Origin: Anaerostipes hadrus ATCC 29173 = JCM 17467
GTDB taxonomy: Bacteria; Bacillota; Clostridia; Lachnospirales; Lachnospiraceae
Reading direction: 5' to 3'
DNA: 44,089 nt
Assembly (NCBI RefSeq): GCF_030296915.1
Contig: NZ_AP028031.1
Coordinates: forward strand, 2,760,001-2,804,089
Shown here: piece after piece, positions 1-7,758 of the stretch
Numbering within the stretch: position 1 is the stretch's first letter
Layout: each line of letters opens with the position of its first letter
Notes under the pieces: generated by a model
What the model saw: the letters and a program-made list of their open reading frames with translations, nothing else
Database searches by the model: none
What the model was told of the DNA's origin: nothing
Translations under genes and position numbers: made by a program

Positions 1-548
<548 letters not shown>

Positions 549-731
549 AATGTTGATCCAAGTTCAAGAAGCACTAGCTTCTTTATCCTTGTTAATTACT
601 GTTCTCTATAAAGAACGTTCGTTGATTTTTACTAAAATCATCTGAAAAATTCATTAGAATTTTCAAGGTTGTCTTATTGTTCAGTTGTCAAAGATCTTTT
701 TTGTGATCCGCTTCGTATAAGAAGCTTTATC
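549..731 (-). promoter_or_regulatory. rRNA operon leader with boxA-like element
   Basis: This is the transcribed leader between the last rRNA promoter and the 16S 5' end. A boxA-like antitermination element (minus strand GATCTTTGACAACTGAAC) lies at 679-696, resembling the CTTTGAAAACTGAAC elements of other Firmicute rRNA leaders. A perfect 7-bp hairpin (AAGAAGC/GCTTCTT) lies at 566-583, just before the mature 5' end, and could be part of the processing stalk. There is no gene here. Confidence 0.65.
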
Positions 732-760
732 ATTATATCACTTCGTTCTTAGCTTGTCAA
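732..760 (-). promoter_or_regulatory. rRNA promoter P1 (gene-proximal)
   Basis: On the minus strand, -35 TTGACA (755-760) and -10 TATAAT (732-737) are separated by 17 bases, a perfect consensus sigma-A promoter. An A-rich tract upstream of the -35 may act as an UP element. The 18 bases at 753-770 are repeated exactly at promoter P2. Confidence 0.9.
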
Positions 761-818
761 GAACTTTTTTGATTTATTTTGTTGACCCGTTCTTCATAAG
801 AACCGCAGCAACTTTTAC

Positions 819-847
819 ATCATATCATGTTCTTTCTTACTTGTCAA
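819..847 (-). promoter_or_regulatory. rRNA promoter P2
   Basis: On the minus strand, -35 TTGACA (842-847) and -10 TATGAT (819-824) are separated by 17 bases. The -35 and its upstream A-tract repeat those of P1 exactly over 18 bases (840-857), 87 bases away, so the two promoters look like a duplication. Confidence 0.85.
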
Positions 848-934
848 GAACTTTTTTAATTCTTTTTTGAAACATTTTTTTCAAATCCCTTTGAAACAAT
901 ATGTTCCTCACTGTCTCTCACAGACAGCTTAAAT

Positions 935-963
935 ATAATATCATGCCATTTCTTTTATGTCAA
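935..963 (-). promoter_or_regulatory. rRNA promoter P3 (distal)
   Basis: On the minus strand, -35 TTGACA (958-963) and -10 TATTAT (935-940) are separated by 17 bases. It is the most upstream of three tandem promoters and lies just after the cvpA terminator. Confidence 0.8.
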
Positions 964-1019
964 CACCTTTTTTCATTTTTTCTATTTTTATTATTTAACA
1001 CTCTCATCATTATTTCAAA

Positions 1020-1072
1020 AAGAAGGTATCCTGCAAATGAATCATTAAATGACATTTGCAAAATACCTTCTT
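1020..1072 (-). terminator. Rho-independent terminator after cvpA
   Basis: A long hairpin has outer arms AAGAAGGTAT (1020-1029) and ATACCTTCTT (1063-1072), and inner arms TGCAAATG (1032-1039) and CATTTGCA (1053-1060). A T-run follows on the minus strand. It sits directly after the cvpA stop codon and insulates the rRNA promoters. Confidence 0.9.
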
Positions 1073-1073
1073 T

Positions 1074-1610
1074 TTATTGTTGTAATAATTTCTGCGTTTC
1101 TATCTGTATCTGCTGTTTGATCATCTGTTCTAATGGATTCGTTTCCACCATTGTCTGCATAACTTCACTTCCGCCAACGATCTGAGCATATTCAGATTCC
1201 ATTCCAACATGTGGCATCAATGAAATAAAAAATACAACTACCATAATGATCAAGGAACCTTTGATCAATCCAAGTGCTGCTCCTGCTACCTTGTTAATAA
1301 ACCCAACACCTGGAACCCTTGTAACTTTATTTGCAAGACGTATTACCACTGAAAAAATAATTTTACATACGATCATCAACCCCATATATGCAATCATATA
1401 TGCAATTCGATCTGTAACAATCGTTCCCTGGATTTCTGGTACATTTTGAATCACTATTTCTTTAAAATATGCCGCGCCTTTATAAGCGATCGCAAAAGTT
1501 AAAATCCATGATGCAAGATTCAGCATACTTTTAATGAGTCCTCTTCGATAACCTATGATCATCTGCAAGATCAAATAGATTCCAAAAACAGCTACGATAA
1601 TTTCTCCCAT
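1074..1610 (-). CDS. CvpA family membrane protein
   Basis: This 178-residue protein is mostly hydrophobic, with about four membrane segments: near residues 1-20 with the conserved GYRRGLIKS-type turn after it, then near 28-45, 65-90 and 105-130. The N-terminal pattern of a short membrane helix followed by YRRG and a second helix is characteristic of the CvpA (colicin V production) family. The exact role of that family in Firmicutes is not settled; it is linked to envelope integrity and sporulation. The start has the ribosome site GGAG ten bases upstream. It follows the DUF5711 gene by 12 bases and is probably cotranscribed with it, ending at a strong terminator. Confidence 0.8.
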   Translation of the reverse strand: MGEIIVAVFGIYLILQMIIGYRRGLIKSMLNLASWILTFAIAYKGAAYFKEIVIQNVPEIQGTIVTDRIAYMIAYMGLMIVCKIIFSVVIRLANKVTRVPGVGFINKVAGAALGLIKGSLIIMVVVFFISLMPHVGMESEYAQIVGGSEVMQTMVETNPLEQMIKQQIQIETQKLLQQ

Positions 1611-1622
1611 ATGTACTCCATT

Positions 1623-2816
1623 CTAGTATATCTCTGATAAATTTGTACTATTTTCATAGGTTATCAGATATTTCTGTCTTTTTCCTGTTGGTGAAATATT
1701 GACAATCCGTTTCTTAAAGTCTTTCTTAAACATTTCATGTCCAGCAAAATTCACAATTGAACAATGATAATTTCCAGCCAACAATAATTCTTTCTCTCCT
1801 AATAATAATTTATTATATTCTGAAGAGAATTTATGTGACATCAATTTTCTTCCTGTTTTATTATATACGACTGCTTCATATTTTTCTTGATCTGTTTTTT
1901 TCTGATCTTCAAATACGAATGCTGCGTAATCATCATTCACCGCAACACTACTCACATCTTTATCAAATGATATCGTTTGCTTTTTAGAAATTGTTTTTCC
2001 TACTTTAAAGAAAATCATCTGATCATCTCCAATTGCCACAGCTTTAGAATCACCCATAAAGCTCACTTTCGGAATTACCGTATCTTTAAAATCAAAGCCA
2101 CCGATCATCTGATCTCCACTGTCTTCACCTTCCTGTCCAAAATTATACAGTGCAACTCTGCTTTTTACATTAATCCCATCAACGACAAGATAACTGACCA
2201 AAAGATCTTGTCCATCTGATGACAGATCAATATCCATTGGATATCCATTTTGATCAGATGTGACTTTGATACTTACCAGTTTCTTCTGTGCTGCATCATA
2301 TAATTCTATATAATTTCCATTATCACCGTGAAGAATTAAAGCAATTACACCTTGTTTTGCCACTTCCAAATCTACGATTGGATAAGATACACTAAATTTT
2401 TTCATCTGTCCATCTGAATCAAGTAACGCAATCTCATTCCCATTCTTGGATGCAACTACAATATAGTTCCCACAATAAGATGCCTGTGGATTCTTAATGG
2501 AATATGTTTTATTCCATTTTTCATTTCCTTTTCCATCTAAGAAAGAAATCCCATCTTCGCTGTAACAGATCGTTCCTTTCTTATATGCAAATGACTGAAA
2601 TGATTCTGTCAGCTCTTTTGTGATCGTTTTTACAACCTTCATCCTGTGATATGTCCGATAGCGATATGCAAATATTGTACATATACATACAACCACAAAC
2701 GCTATGATCAATCCCATACGATATTTTTTCTTTTTTTCTCTTAGAAATAATGCATTTTGAATGTTCTCATTGGAATTGACATAAAGAGAAAACCCTGATT
2801 TCGTCTTTTGTTCCAT
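1623..2816 (-). CDS. DUF5711 family membrane-anchored beta-propeller-like protein
   Basis: This protein has 397 residues. After a basic cytoplasmic N terminus (about 1-33, ending KKKKYR) there is one membrane helix near 34-52, so the rest should lie outside the cytoplasmic membrane. The large C-terminal part has many short beta-strand repeats with alternating hydrophobic residues and turns such as SEDG, DSDG and SSDGQ, as in a seven- or eight-bladed propeller. I recognise it as the DUF5711 family common in Lachnospiraceae, whose function is unknown. It is first in a two-gene unit with cvpA and has its own promoter. The start is supported by GGAAGG upstream. Confidence 0.75.
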   Translation of the reverse strand: MEQKTKSGFSLYVNSNENIQNALFLREKKKKYRMGLIIAFVVVCICTIFAYRYRTYHRMKVVKTITKELTESFQSFAYKKGTICYSEDGISFLDGKGNEKWNKTYSIKNPQASYCGNYIVVASKNGNEIALLDSDGQMKKFSVSYPIVDLEVAKQGVIALILHGDNGNYIELYDAAQKKLVSIKVTSDQNGYPMDIDLSSDGQDLLVSYLVVDGINVKSRVALYNFGQEGEDSGDQMIGGFDFKDTVIPKVSFMGDSKAVAIGDDQMIFFKVGKTISKKQTISFDKDVSSVAVNDDYAAFVFEDQKKTDQEKYEAVVYNKTGRKLMSHKFSSEYNKLLLGEKELLLAGNYHCSIVNFAGHEMFKKDFKKRIVNISPTGKRQKYLITYENSTNLSEIY

Positions 2817-2863
2817 AAAATACCTTCCATTTTCTAATCAATCATCATCTCTGAATACAGGTA

Positions 2864-2892
2864 AGTATACCTTATTCAATGAAATGTGTCCA
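2864..2892 (-). promoter_or_regulatory. promoter of the DUF5711-cvpA unit
   Basis: On the minus strand, -35 TGGACA (2887-2892) and -10 TATACT (2864-2869) are separated by 17 bases, about 45 bases before the DUF5711 start codon. Confidence 0.65.
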
Positions 2893-2919
2893 GTCTACAC
2901 ATATTTCCTAGTTTAAATA

Positions 2920-4062
2920 TCATCGAAGTGTTCCAGGAATGATCAACTTCTGTCCTGGGTAAATCTGATTTTCGTCAGACAATGCATTTGCCTTTTTGAT
3001 TCTTTGAACAAGCTTCTGGGTCCCATATACCTTCCGACTGATCGATACTAACGTCTCTCCACTTTTTACGGTATATGTATAAGACTTGTATTGCCCAGAA
3101 CTTACTTTTTGAGTTTTCTGTTTTTGTTTTATTGTGGGTTGTGTTGTTTTTTGTTCCTTTTTATGTATTGAAGTTTGTGTTGCCGAATCTAATGTTTTTG
3201 TTATTTTTACACTCGTTGTTGATGATTTTGTTGATGATTTTGTTGAAATTTGATCCGACACCCCTTTTCCCATCGTATGCACCGCACCATTTACAACCTC
3301 TTTAAAATTTATACTCTGATCTTGTCCAGCATAATAATACATCGTACCTCCCATGATCATCATGATCGTAACTGCTGCTGCCGTTGAAATATTCCGAATC
3401 CTTCCTTTTCTCTGATTACTCTTGGTTTTTTTGGATATCTTTTCACGAAACTGCCGGATCAATTTCTCATCTCTTCGACTCTCCATCATTTTTTCATATG
3501 TCTGCACCTCTTTTATATCTTGTCTTCGTTCCACAAGATAATTCTGCATCATCGGATTTTTTTCATAATATATATAGTATCCATTTTGCCTTGAGAGATC
3601 TTCTCCTCGAAAAACATAAAATGCATCTTCTCCTTCCAGATTATCCATCATATATAACACTTTTCCTTCTCCTGGAAAATTTTCAAAATGTGTCTTTTTT
3701 ATTTTATCATTGAGTCGAACCGAAAATCCCATTCTTAAAAGTGCCCATCCGATGACATCCAGACCAGAAAACAATCGCTCCTTCTGTTGATATATCTCTC
3801 TCCATACTTCATCATCAAATACTGTTTCATCAAGATCCAATTCCAGATTCTGTCCCTCGATCGCTCCTCTTATAAAAATAACAAGATCATTTCCAATCTG
3901 CTTTTTCTCTCCAAATAAAATTGCTCCTCTTACATATGTATTTTTGTCCATGGATAAAGAATTTAAAAATGTTATAACATAATCTTCAATATATACTTTT
4001 GTGTGTCCTGCTGGACTTCCAATCTGCCTGATATTTTTAGGCAACTGCTGCTCTGTTTTCAC
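2920..4062 (-). CDS. LysM domain membrane protein, unknown N-terminal domain
   Basis: This 380-residue protein starts at GTG after a strong AAGGAGG. Residues about 1-205 form a soluble domain that I do not recognise; it opens with a YIEDYVITFLNSL-like segment followed by a RGAILFGE beta element. A basic stretch is followed by one membrane helix near 228-246, then a Ser/Thr/Lys/Gln-rich linker. A C-terminal LysM peptidoglycan-binding domain (about 330-376) contains YTVKSGETL, an SISRKVYG turn, and NQIYPGQKLIIP. The layout implies a cytoplasmic N-terminal domain and a cell-wall-binding C terminus. It lies back to back with yyaC, so a sporulation envelope role is possible but only inferred. Confidence 0.7.
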   Translation of the reverse strand: MKTEQQLPKNIRQIGSPAGHTKVYIEDYVITFLNSLSMDKNTYVRGAILFGEKKQIGNDLVIFIRGAIEGQNLELDLDETVFDDEVWREIYQQKERLFSGLDVIGWALLRMGFSVRLNDKIKKTHFENFPGEGKVLYMMDNLEGEDAFYVFRGEDLSRQNGYYIYYEKNPMMQNYLVERRQDIKEVQTYEKMMESRRDEKLIRQFREKISKKTKSNQRKGRIRNISTAAAVTIMMIMGGTMYYYAGQDQSINFKEVVNGAVHTMGKGVSDQISTKSSTKSSTTSVKITKTLDSATQTSIHKKEQKTTQPTIKQKQKTQKVSSGQYKSYTYTVKSGETLVSISRKVYGTQKLVQRIKKANALSDENQIYPGQKLIIPGTLR

Positions 4063-4109
4063 GAAAAAACCTCCTTTTCTTCCATTTCACAAAAACCTTA
4101 TCATAAAGA

Positions 4110-4143
4110 GATAAAAATTTTTATCAAACAACGTCGAGACGTT
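4110..4143. promoter_or_regulatory. two adjacent palindromes in a divergent promoter region
   Basis: A perfect 16-bp palindrome GATAAAAATTTTTATC (4110-4125) is followed four bases later by AACGTC-GA-GACGTT (4130-4143), a perfect inverted repeat with a 2-base centre. The second is GC-richer than its surroundings. Its 2-base loop is too small for a terminator hairpin, so protein binding is more likely. Both lie between the divergent LysM gene and yyaC. Confidence 0.45.
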
Positions 4144-4151
4144 AAAATTTT

Positions 4152-4180
4152 TTTACATACTTCTTTTCTTTTTGTATACA
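4152..4180 (+). promoter_or_regulatory. putative yyaC promoter
   Basis: TTTACA (4152-4157) and TATACA (4175-4180) are separated by 17 bases, which fits sigma-A. The -10 region TATACACT (4175-4182) also differs by one base from the sigma-E -10 consensus CATACANT, so a sporulation sigma factor is an alternative reading; no good sigma-E -35 was seen. Confidence 0.4.
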
Positions 4181-4214
4181 CTAAAAAGAGAATTTAAATC
4201 AGGAGGACGATCTA

Positions 4215-4787
4215 TTGTTAAAAAAAATATCTTACTATCATCCAGATTCCCCTTATGCTCTTATGAAATTTCAAAATGATCTGCTACATTATCTCAAAAT
4301 AAAGCATAAAAAAAATCAGCCCCTCGTCATTGTCTGTATCGGTACAGACCGCGCGACTGGTGACTGTCTTGGACCACTCGTTGGTCAGGCATTGCTTCCT
4401 TCTCCTCAATATTCAGTTTTTGGGACTTTAAAAGAACCTATTCACGCTAAAAATCTCAATCAAACTTTTAAAGAAATTTATTCTGTCTGCCAAAATCCTT
4501 TCATCATCGCTGTCGATTCCTGTCTCGGTTATGCACAGCATGTTGGATGTATTACACTCTCCCCTCTCCCACTACTTCCTGGCCGAGGCGTTTCAAAACA
4601 ACTCCCACCGATCGGACAATTATCAATCACTGGAATTGTAAATGTCTTTTCTGATTCCGTTTCAAACGAATCTGTAATTCAAAACACTCGACTTCACACC
4701 GTTATAAAATTAGCGGATTTTATCACAAATGGTATAAAATCCGCTAATATCCCTTCTATATATCAAGTTTCATGTCCCCATCCTTGA
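4215..4787 (+). CDS. yyaC: YyaC-type sporulation protein (GPR-like fold)
   Basis: This 190-residue protein matches the YyaC family (putative spore protease YyaC), related in fold to the germination protease GPR and to hydrogenase-maturation proteases. Visible signatures are VCIGTDRATGDCLGPLVG at about 36-53 and AVDSCLG at about 96-102, the two acidic loops of that fold. The start is TTG, with a perfect AGGAGG eight bases upstream at 4201-4206; the first upstream alternative lacks such a site. Its last 32 bases overlap the convergent IIC-like gene, and a 14-bp stem lies within its 3' coding end. Substrate and true enzymatic activity of the family are not established. Confidence 0.85.
   Translation: MLKKISYYHPDSPYALMKFQNDLLHYLKIKHKKNQPLVIVCIGTDRATGDCLGPLVGQALLPSPQYSVFGTLKEPIHAKNLNQTFKEIYSVCQNPFIIAVDSCLGYAQHVGCITLSPLPLLPGRGVSKQLPPIGQLSITGIVNVFSDSVSNESVIQNTRLHTVIKLADFITNGIKSANIPSIYQVSCPHP
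4710..4747 (-). terminator. hairpin inside the yyaC 3' end, likely terminator of the IIC-like gene
   Basis: Perfect 14-bp arms TTAGCGGATTTTAT (4710-4723) and ATAAAATCCGCTAA (4734-4747) flank a 10-base loop. On the minus strand the hairpin comes 9 bases after the stop codon of the IIC-like gene and is followed by ATTTTATAAC, a modest T-run. It lies within the yyaC reading frame, so one DNA segment serves as coding sequence on one strand and probable terminator on the other. Confidence 0.6.
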
Positions 4788-5811
4788 TCAATCCTGCTCT
4801 ACGCATCGCTTCCGAAATAAAATATGTCAAAAATGCAGGAGCTATGATCTGCATAACCAGTATCATGACAATAACAGTCACTGCAGAAGTTCCTCCTGTT
4901 GTCATCGTCTTATATGTCATCATTGGTCCCACAAACCCTGCCGTTCCCATACCAGAACCAATTGCATTATTCGTCATTTTTAAAACTACAGTAGAGATCG
5001 GACCAAGAATGGCACTTGTAATGATCGGTGGCAGCCAGATCAATGGTTTTCTTACAATATTGGGAACCTGTAACATCGATGTTCCTATTCCCTGTGCCAA
5101 TAGACCTCCAATTCCATTCTCCCGTAAACTGGCCGTCGCAAATCCGATCATCTGTGCACAACACCCAATCGTTGCTGCTCCTGCGGCAATTCCAGAAAGA
5201 TTCAAAATAATTCCAAGTGCTGCTGAACTGATCGGAAGAGTTAACGCCATACCCATCAATACAGAAACAACAATTCCCATCAAAAATGGCTGCTGTTCTG
5301 TTCCCCATCGAATCATCTCTCCGATCTGTTTCATGAGATCTGAAATATATGGTCCAACCGTTAACCCCACGATTCCACCACATACGATCGTTGTTAATGG
5401 CGTCAAAATAATATCAAGCTTTGTTCTTCCAATGAAAATCCTTCCAATCTCTATTCCTATGTAAGCCGCTACAAATGCTCCAAGAGGCTCTCCTGGGCCA
5501 CTTAATAGGATTTTGCCACTTGAACTTACACTTCCATTCAATAAGCCAGAAGCAAAAGCTCCGATCATACCCGTACTTGCGGCAGATGCACATACAAGTG
5601 TTGATTCTCCTAATTTACTTGCAACTCCAATTCCAATTCCAGCTCCCGTCAATACTTTAGCAATCGATGCAACCATAACGATCATATTTCCTATATCTCC
5701 TCCTATGATCGTTCCGGCTTGTTCTAAAATCGTTCCAATGATCAATGTTGCAAATAATCCTATTGCCATTCCTGACAATCCATCTATAAAAATCCGTTTT
5801 AAAATTTTCAT
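4756..5811 (-). CDS. PfoR/PTS_EIIC_2 family membrane protein
   Basis: This 351-residue, very hydrophobic protein is rich in Gly, Ala and Ile, with about eight to ten membrane segments. The Gly-rich helices (for example GAGIGIGVASKLGE and GSGMGTAGFVGP) fit the COG3641 family, which includes the Clostridium perfringens PfoR membrane protein and is annotated as PTS subunit IIC-like (PTS_EIIC_2). No IIA or IIB component is present nearby, so sugar phosphotransfer cannot be concluded. A transporter or membrane-bound regulator is equally possible. It is a single-gene unit with its own promoter. Confidence 0.75.
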   Translation of the reverse strand: MKILKRIFIDGLSGMAIGLFATLIIGTILEQAGTIIGGDIGNMIVMVASIAKVLTGAGIGIGVASKLGESTLVCASAASTGMIGAFASGLLNGSVSSSGKILLSGPGEPLGAFVAAYIGIEIGRIFIGRTKLDIILTPLTTIVCGGIVGLTVGPYISDLMKQIGEMIRWGTEQQPFLMGIVVSVLMGMALTLPISSAALGIILNLSGIAAGAATIGCCAQMIGFATASLRENGIGGLLAQGIGTSMLQVPNIVRKPLIWLPPIITSAILGPISTVVLKMTNNAIGSGMGTAGFVGPMMTYKTMTTGGTSAVTVIVMILVMQIIAPAFLTYFISEAMRRAGLIKDGDMKLDI

Positions 5812-5844
5812 GCTCCATCTCCCTTTTAACGTAATGTTTTTTTT

Positions 5845-5872
5845 AGTATAACATACCTATTTTGCTTTACAA
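5845..5872 (-). promoter_or_regulatory. promoter of the PfoR-like gene
   Basis: On the minus strand, -35 TTGTAA (5867-5872) and -10 TATACT (5845-5850) are separated by 16 bases, with an extended TG element just before the -10. Confidence 0.55.
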
Positions 5873-5944
5873 GAAACAAAAATACTTCTATACTAAGTCA
5901 AAAGAAGTAACTATTTACCAATTTATTAAGGCAGGAGTTTATTT

Positions 5945-6211
5945 ATGTTTCGTATGTGGGGCAAGATTTTTCATGAAAATCATATGTTAAAAGACACTGT
6001 AATCTGTATAGATAGTGATCTGAATCGAACTAGAAAAGTATATCAGGCATTGGAAGAGATCTGTTATGAATTTGATCTTTCTAAACCACTCTGGCTTGAT
6101 CACAATAAAAACGACTTTATCCATCATTCAAAAACCAGATTTAATTCTGACAGTTTTGTAGAAGATATTGATTTTGATTTTCTTGAAATTCAGGTAATTG
6201 AAGAAGACTAA
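5945..6211 (+). CDS. small conserved hypothetical protein, Lachnospiraceae type
   Basis: This 88-residue soluble protein starts after GGCAGGAG. It has a basic N terminus (FRMWGKIF), an RTRKVYQALEEICYEFDLSKPLWLD core and a very acidic C terminus (DIDFDFLEIQVIEED). I recognise this as a small protein recurring in Lachnospiraceae genomes, but no function is known to me. It is followed 62 bases later by the sigma factor and may be cotranscribed with it. Confidence 0.7.
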   Translation: MFRMWGKIFHENHMLKDTVICIDSDLNRTRKVYQALEEICYEFDLSKPLWLDHNKNDFIHHSKTRFNSDSFVEDIDFDFLEIQVIEED

Positions 6212-6273
6212 ATAATTTTATATTTTCTTTTGAAATCGTTTACAAAACCACAAGACAAATGGAGATTATTTAT

Positions 6274-6825
6274 ATGAAGGGAAACGGTCACCCCACAAAC
6301 AATCAGAATATTTCTGAATATGTTGCACTTTTATATCAGAAATATTCGCATAAATTATACTGTAATGCTTTTCATTACACGTCAAATCCAAGTATTGCTG
6401 AAGATGGTGTTCAGCAGATATTTGAAAAAATTCTTTTACATCCTGACACAACATTACATGTACCTGAACACGAGATTATCTATTATCTCTTTGCTATACA
6501 GCGTAATGTGATGTATACACTAACTATGGATGAGTATAAAAATTCTCACTATCCTTTAGATTATGATGATGGTAACGATATTTCTCGTAATCTCATTGAT
6601 CCTGAGGATCTGTTTATCCGTTATATTTATCTTGATTCTCTCAAGATCATTTTCTCAACACTAACACCTGATTTTCGTGATACTATAATTTTTCATTATT
6701 TCTATGGATTTAAATATAGTGAGATTGCATGTATGTTTCATATTTCTGAAAGAGCAGTTAAGAAAAGAATTGCTGTAGCCAAGAAACGCGTAAGAACCAT
6801 GTTTCAGAAAGAGGATTTCCTATGA
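6274..6825 (+). CDS. ECF-like sigma-70 family RNA polymerase sigma factor
   Basis: This 183-residue protein starts at the ATG at 6274, because GGAG (6261-6264) lies nine bases upstream. An in-frame ATG at 6259 overlaps that site and has no site of its own. Region 2 is at about 12-90 (YVALLYQKYSHKLYCNAF, then SIAEDGVQQIFEKIL). Region 4 is at about 125-175, with LTPDFRDTIIFHYFYGFKYSEIACMF and a helix-turn-helix ending SERAVKKRIAVAKKRVR. It has only regions 2 and 4, as in ECF factors. No anti-sigma gene follows; only a 27-codon frame overlaps the stop (ATGA at 6822). Confidence 0.85.
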   Translation: MKGNGHPTNNQNISEYVALLYQKYSHKLYCNAFHYTSNPSIAEDGVQQIFEKILLHPDTTLHVPEHEIIYYLFAIQRNVMYTLTMDEYKNSHYPLDYDDGNDISRNLIDPEDLFIRYIYLDSLKIIFSTLTPDFRDTIIFHYFYGFKYSEIACMFHISERAVKKRIAVAKKRVRTMFQKEDFL

Positions 6826-7121
6826 ACAATACAAATAAGAATATTTTTTTATTTTCTGGTTCCCTTTTTTCTTCAAAAATCGGTTTACTATATATAAGAG
6901 AGTGAACATTGTATTTTAAACGCATAATAATAACAGCAGGATTACCGATTACAAGATAGCAACAGGCAGTCAAAAAAACAGGACACCCTGTATTCGTCCG
7001 TATATAGAATATAATTTTCATTGATGACAGGTCTCATCTCTGAATCATATCTCAGATATAATGGATTCTCTCTTATAAATTCCACAAATGTATGGATTCT
7101 CATCATCTCCATACAAAATAC
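6826..7121. other. intergenic region without a supported gene
   Basis: A 27-codon frame (6822-6905, starting MNNTNKNIF) overlaps the sigma factor stop by the coupled ATGA pattern but ends quickly. Further on, about 30 open codons (near 6922-7023, reading ITDYKIATGSQKNRTPCIRP) lack a start codon and ribosome site. This may be the remains of a decayed partner gene. Nothing else was seen. Confidence 0.4.
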
Positions 7122-7152
7122 AACAGGTCAGAGATTAATACTCTGACCTGTT
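7122..7152. terminator. bidirectional terminator between sigma factor and dut
   Basis: Perfect 12-bp arms AACAGGTCAGAG (7122-7133) and CTCTGACCTGTT (7141-7152) flank a 7-base loop, with T-rich sequence on both sides. It lies just after the dut stop codon on the minus strand. Confidence 0.88.
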
Positions 7153-7161
7153 ATTCATTTT

Positions 7162-7674
7162 CTATTTTGTTGTACTTCCAAAGCCGCCATTTCTGACTTC
7201 TGTTGCATCATCATCGATCGTAACTCCGTACTGCATAAAGATTCCCTGTACCATGCCAGTTCCCTGTGCCACTGAAACTGTCTTACCTTCATTGGTGTCA
7301 TTTGTTAATTTTACAAAAATGTGACCTTCATTGTCGGAATAAAAATAATCGCTGTCAATAATACCGACTGTATTATTCATCTGAAGACGGAATTTAAATC
7401 CTAATCCACTTCTTGGAAAAATATTTAATACCCAATCAGATTCAATAAAAACTCGGATTCCTGTTGGAATCTTGATTGTTTCTCCTGGTTTTAATTCAAA
7501 ATCAACCGGACTAAAAAAGTCGTATCCTGCTGATCCTCTAGTCGCTCTCTTTGGCAATTTGATCTGGTCATAGATTTCTTTGATTTCTTCTTCTGAAGCT
7601 CCTGGAAAACTATCATCCCAGCTTTCTTTGAACTGTTCAAAACTTACTTTATGAAATTGTGCTATCTTATTCAT
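7162..7674 (-). CDS. dut: dUTP diphosphatase, trimeric type
   Basis: This 170-residue enzyme hydrolyses dUTP to dUMP and pyrophosphate, keeping uracil out of DNA and supplying the dTMP precursor. All five motifs of trimeric dUTPases are visible: motif 1 RGSAGYDFFSP (about 46-56), motif 2 PRSGLGFK (about 88-95), motif 3 GIIDSDYF (about 104-111), motif 4 QGTGMVQGIF, and the Gly-rich C-terminal motif 5 RNGGFGSTTK that closes over the active site. The N-terminal extension of about 35 residues is longer than in E. coli. The gene is monocistronic or last in its unit and ends at a strong terminator. Confidence 0.93.
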   Translation of the reverse strand: MNKIAQFHKVSFEQFKESWDDSFPGASEEEIKEIYDQIKLPKRATRGSAGYDFFSPVDFELKPGETIKIPTGIRVFIESDWVLNIFPRSGLGFKFRLQMNNTVGIIDSDYFYSDNEGHIFVKLTNDTNEGKTVSVAQGTGMVQGIFMQYGVTIDDDATEVRNGGFGSTTK

Positions 7675-7758
7675 CTGTATCTCCTAATTATAAATGATAT
7701 TCTGCGTATCTGTTAATATTTATAACGTTCCTTATTTTATCAAACTAACGAATTTCTT

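Noticed and set aside
901..1185. 94-codon open frame
   Set aside because: It covers the rRNA promoter P3, a terminator and the 3' end of cvpA on the other strand; the composition is not coding.
4130..4143. LexA (SOS) box
   Set aside because: The Gram-positive consensus GAAC-N4-GTTC does not fit AACGTC-GA-GACGTT.
4772..5464. 230-codon plus-strand frame
   Set aside because: It is antisense to the PfoR-like gene, whose membrane-protein composition leaves the opposite strand open; there is no start signal.
6758..7021. 87-codon minus-strand frame
   Set aside because: It overlaps the sigma factor gene, has no ribosome site and no recognisable domain.
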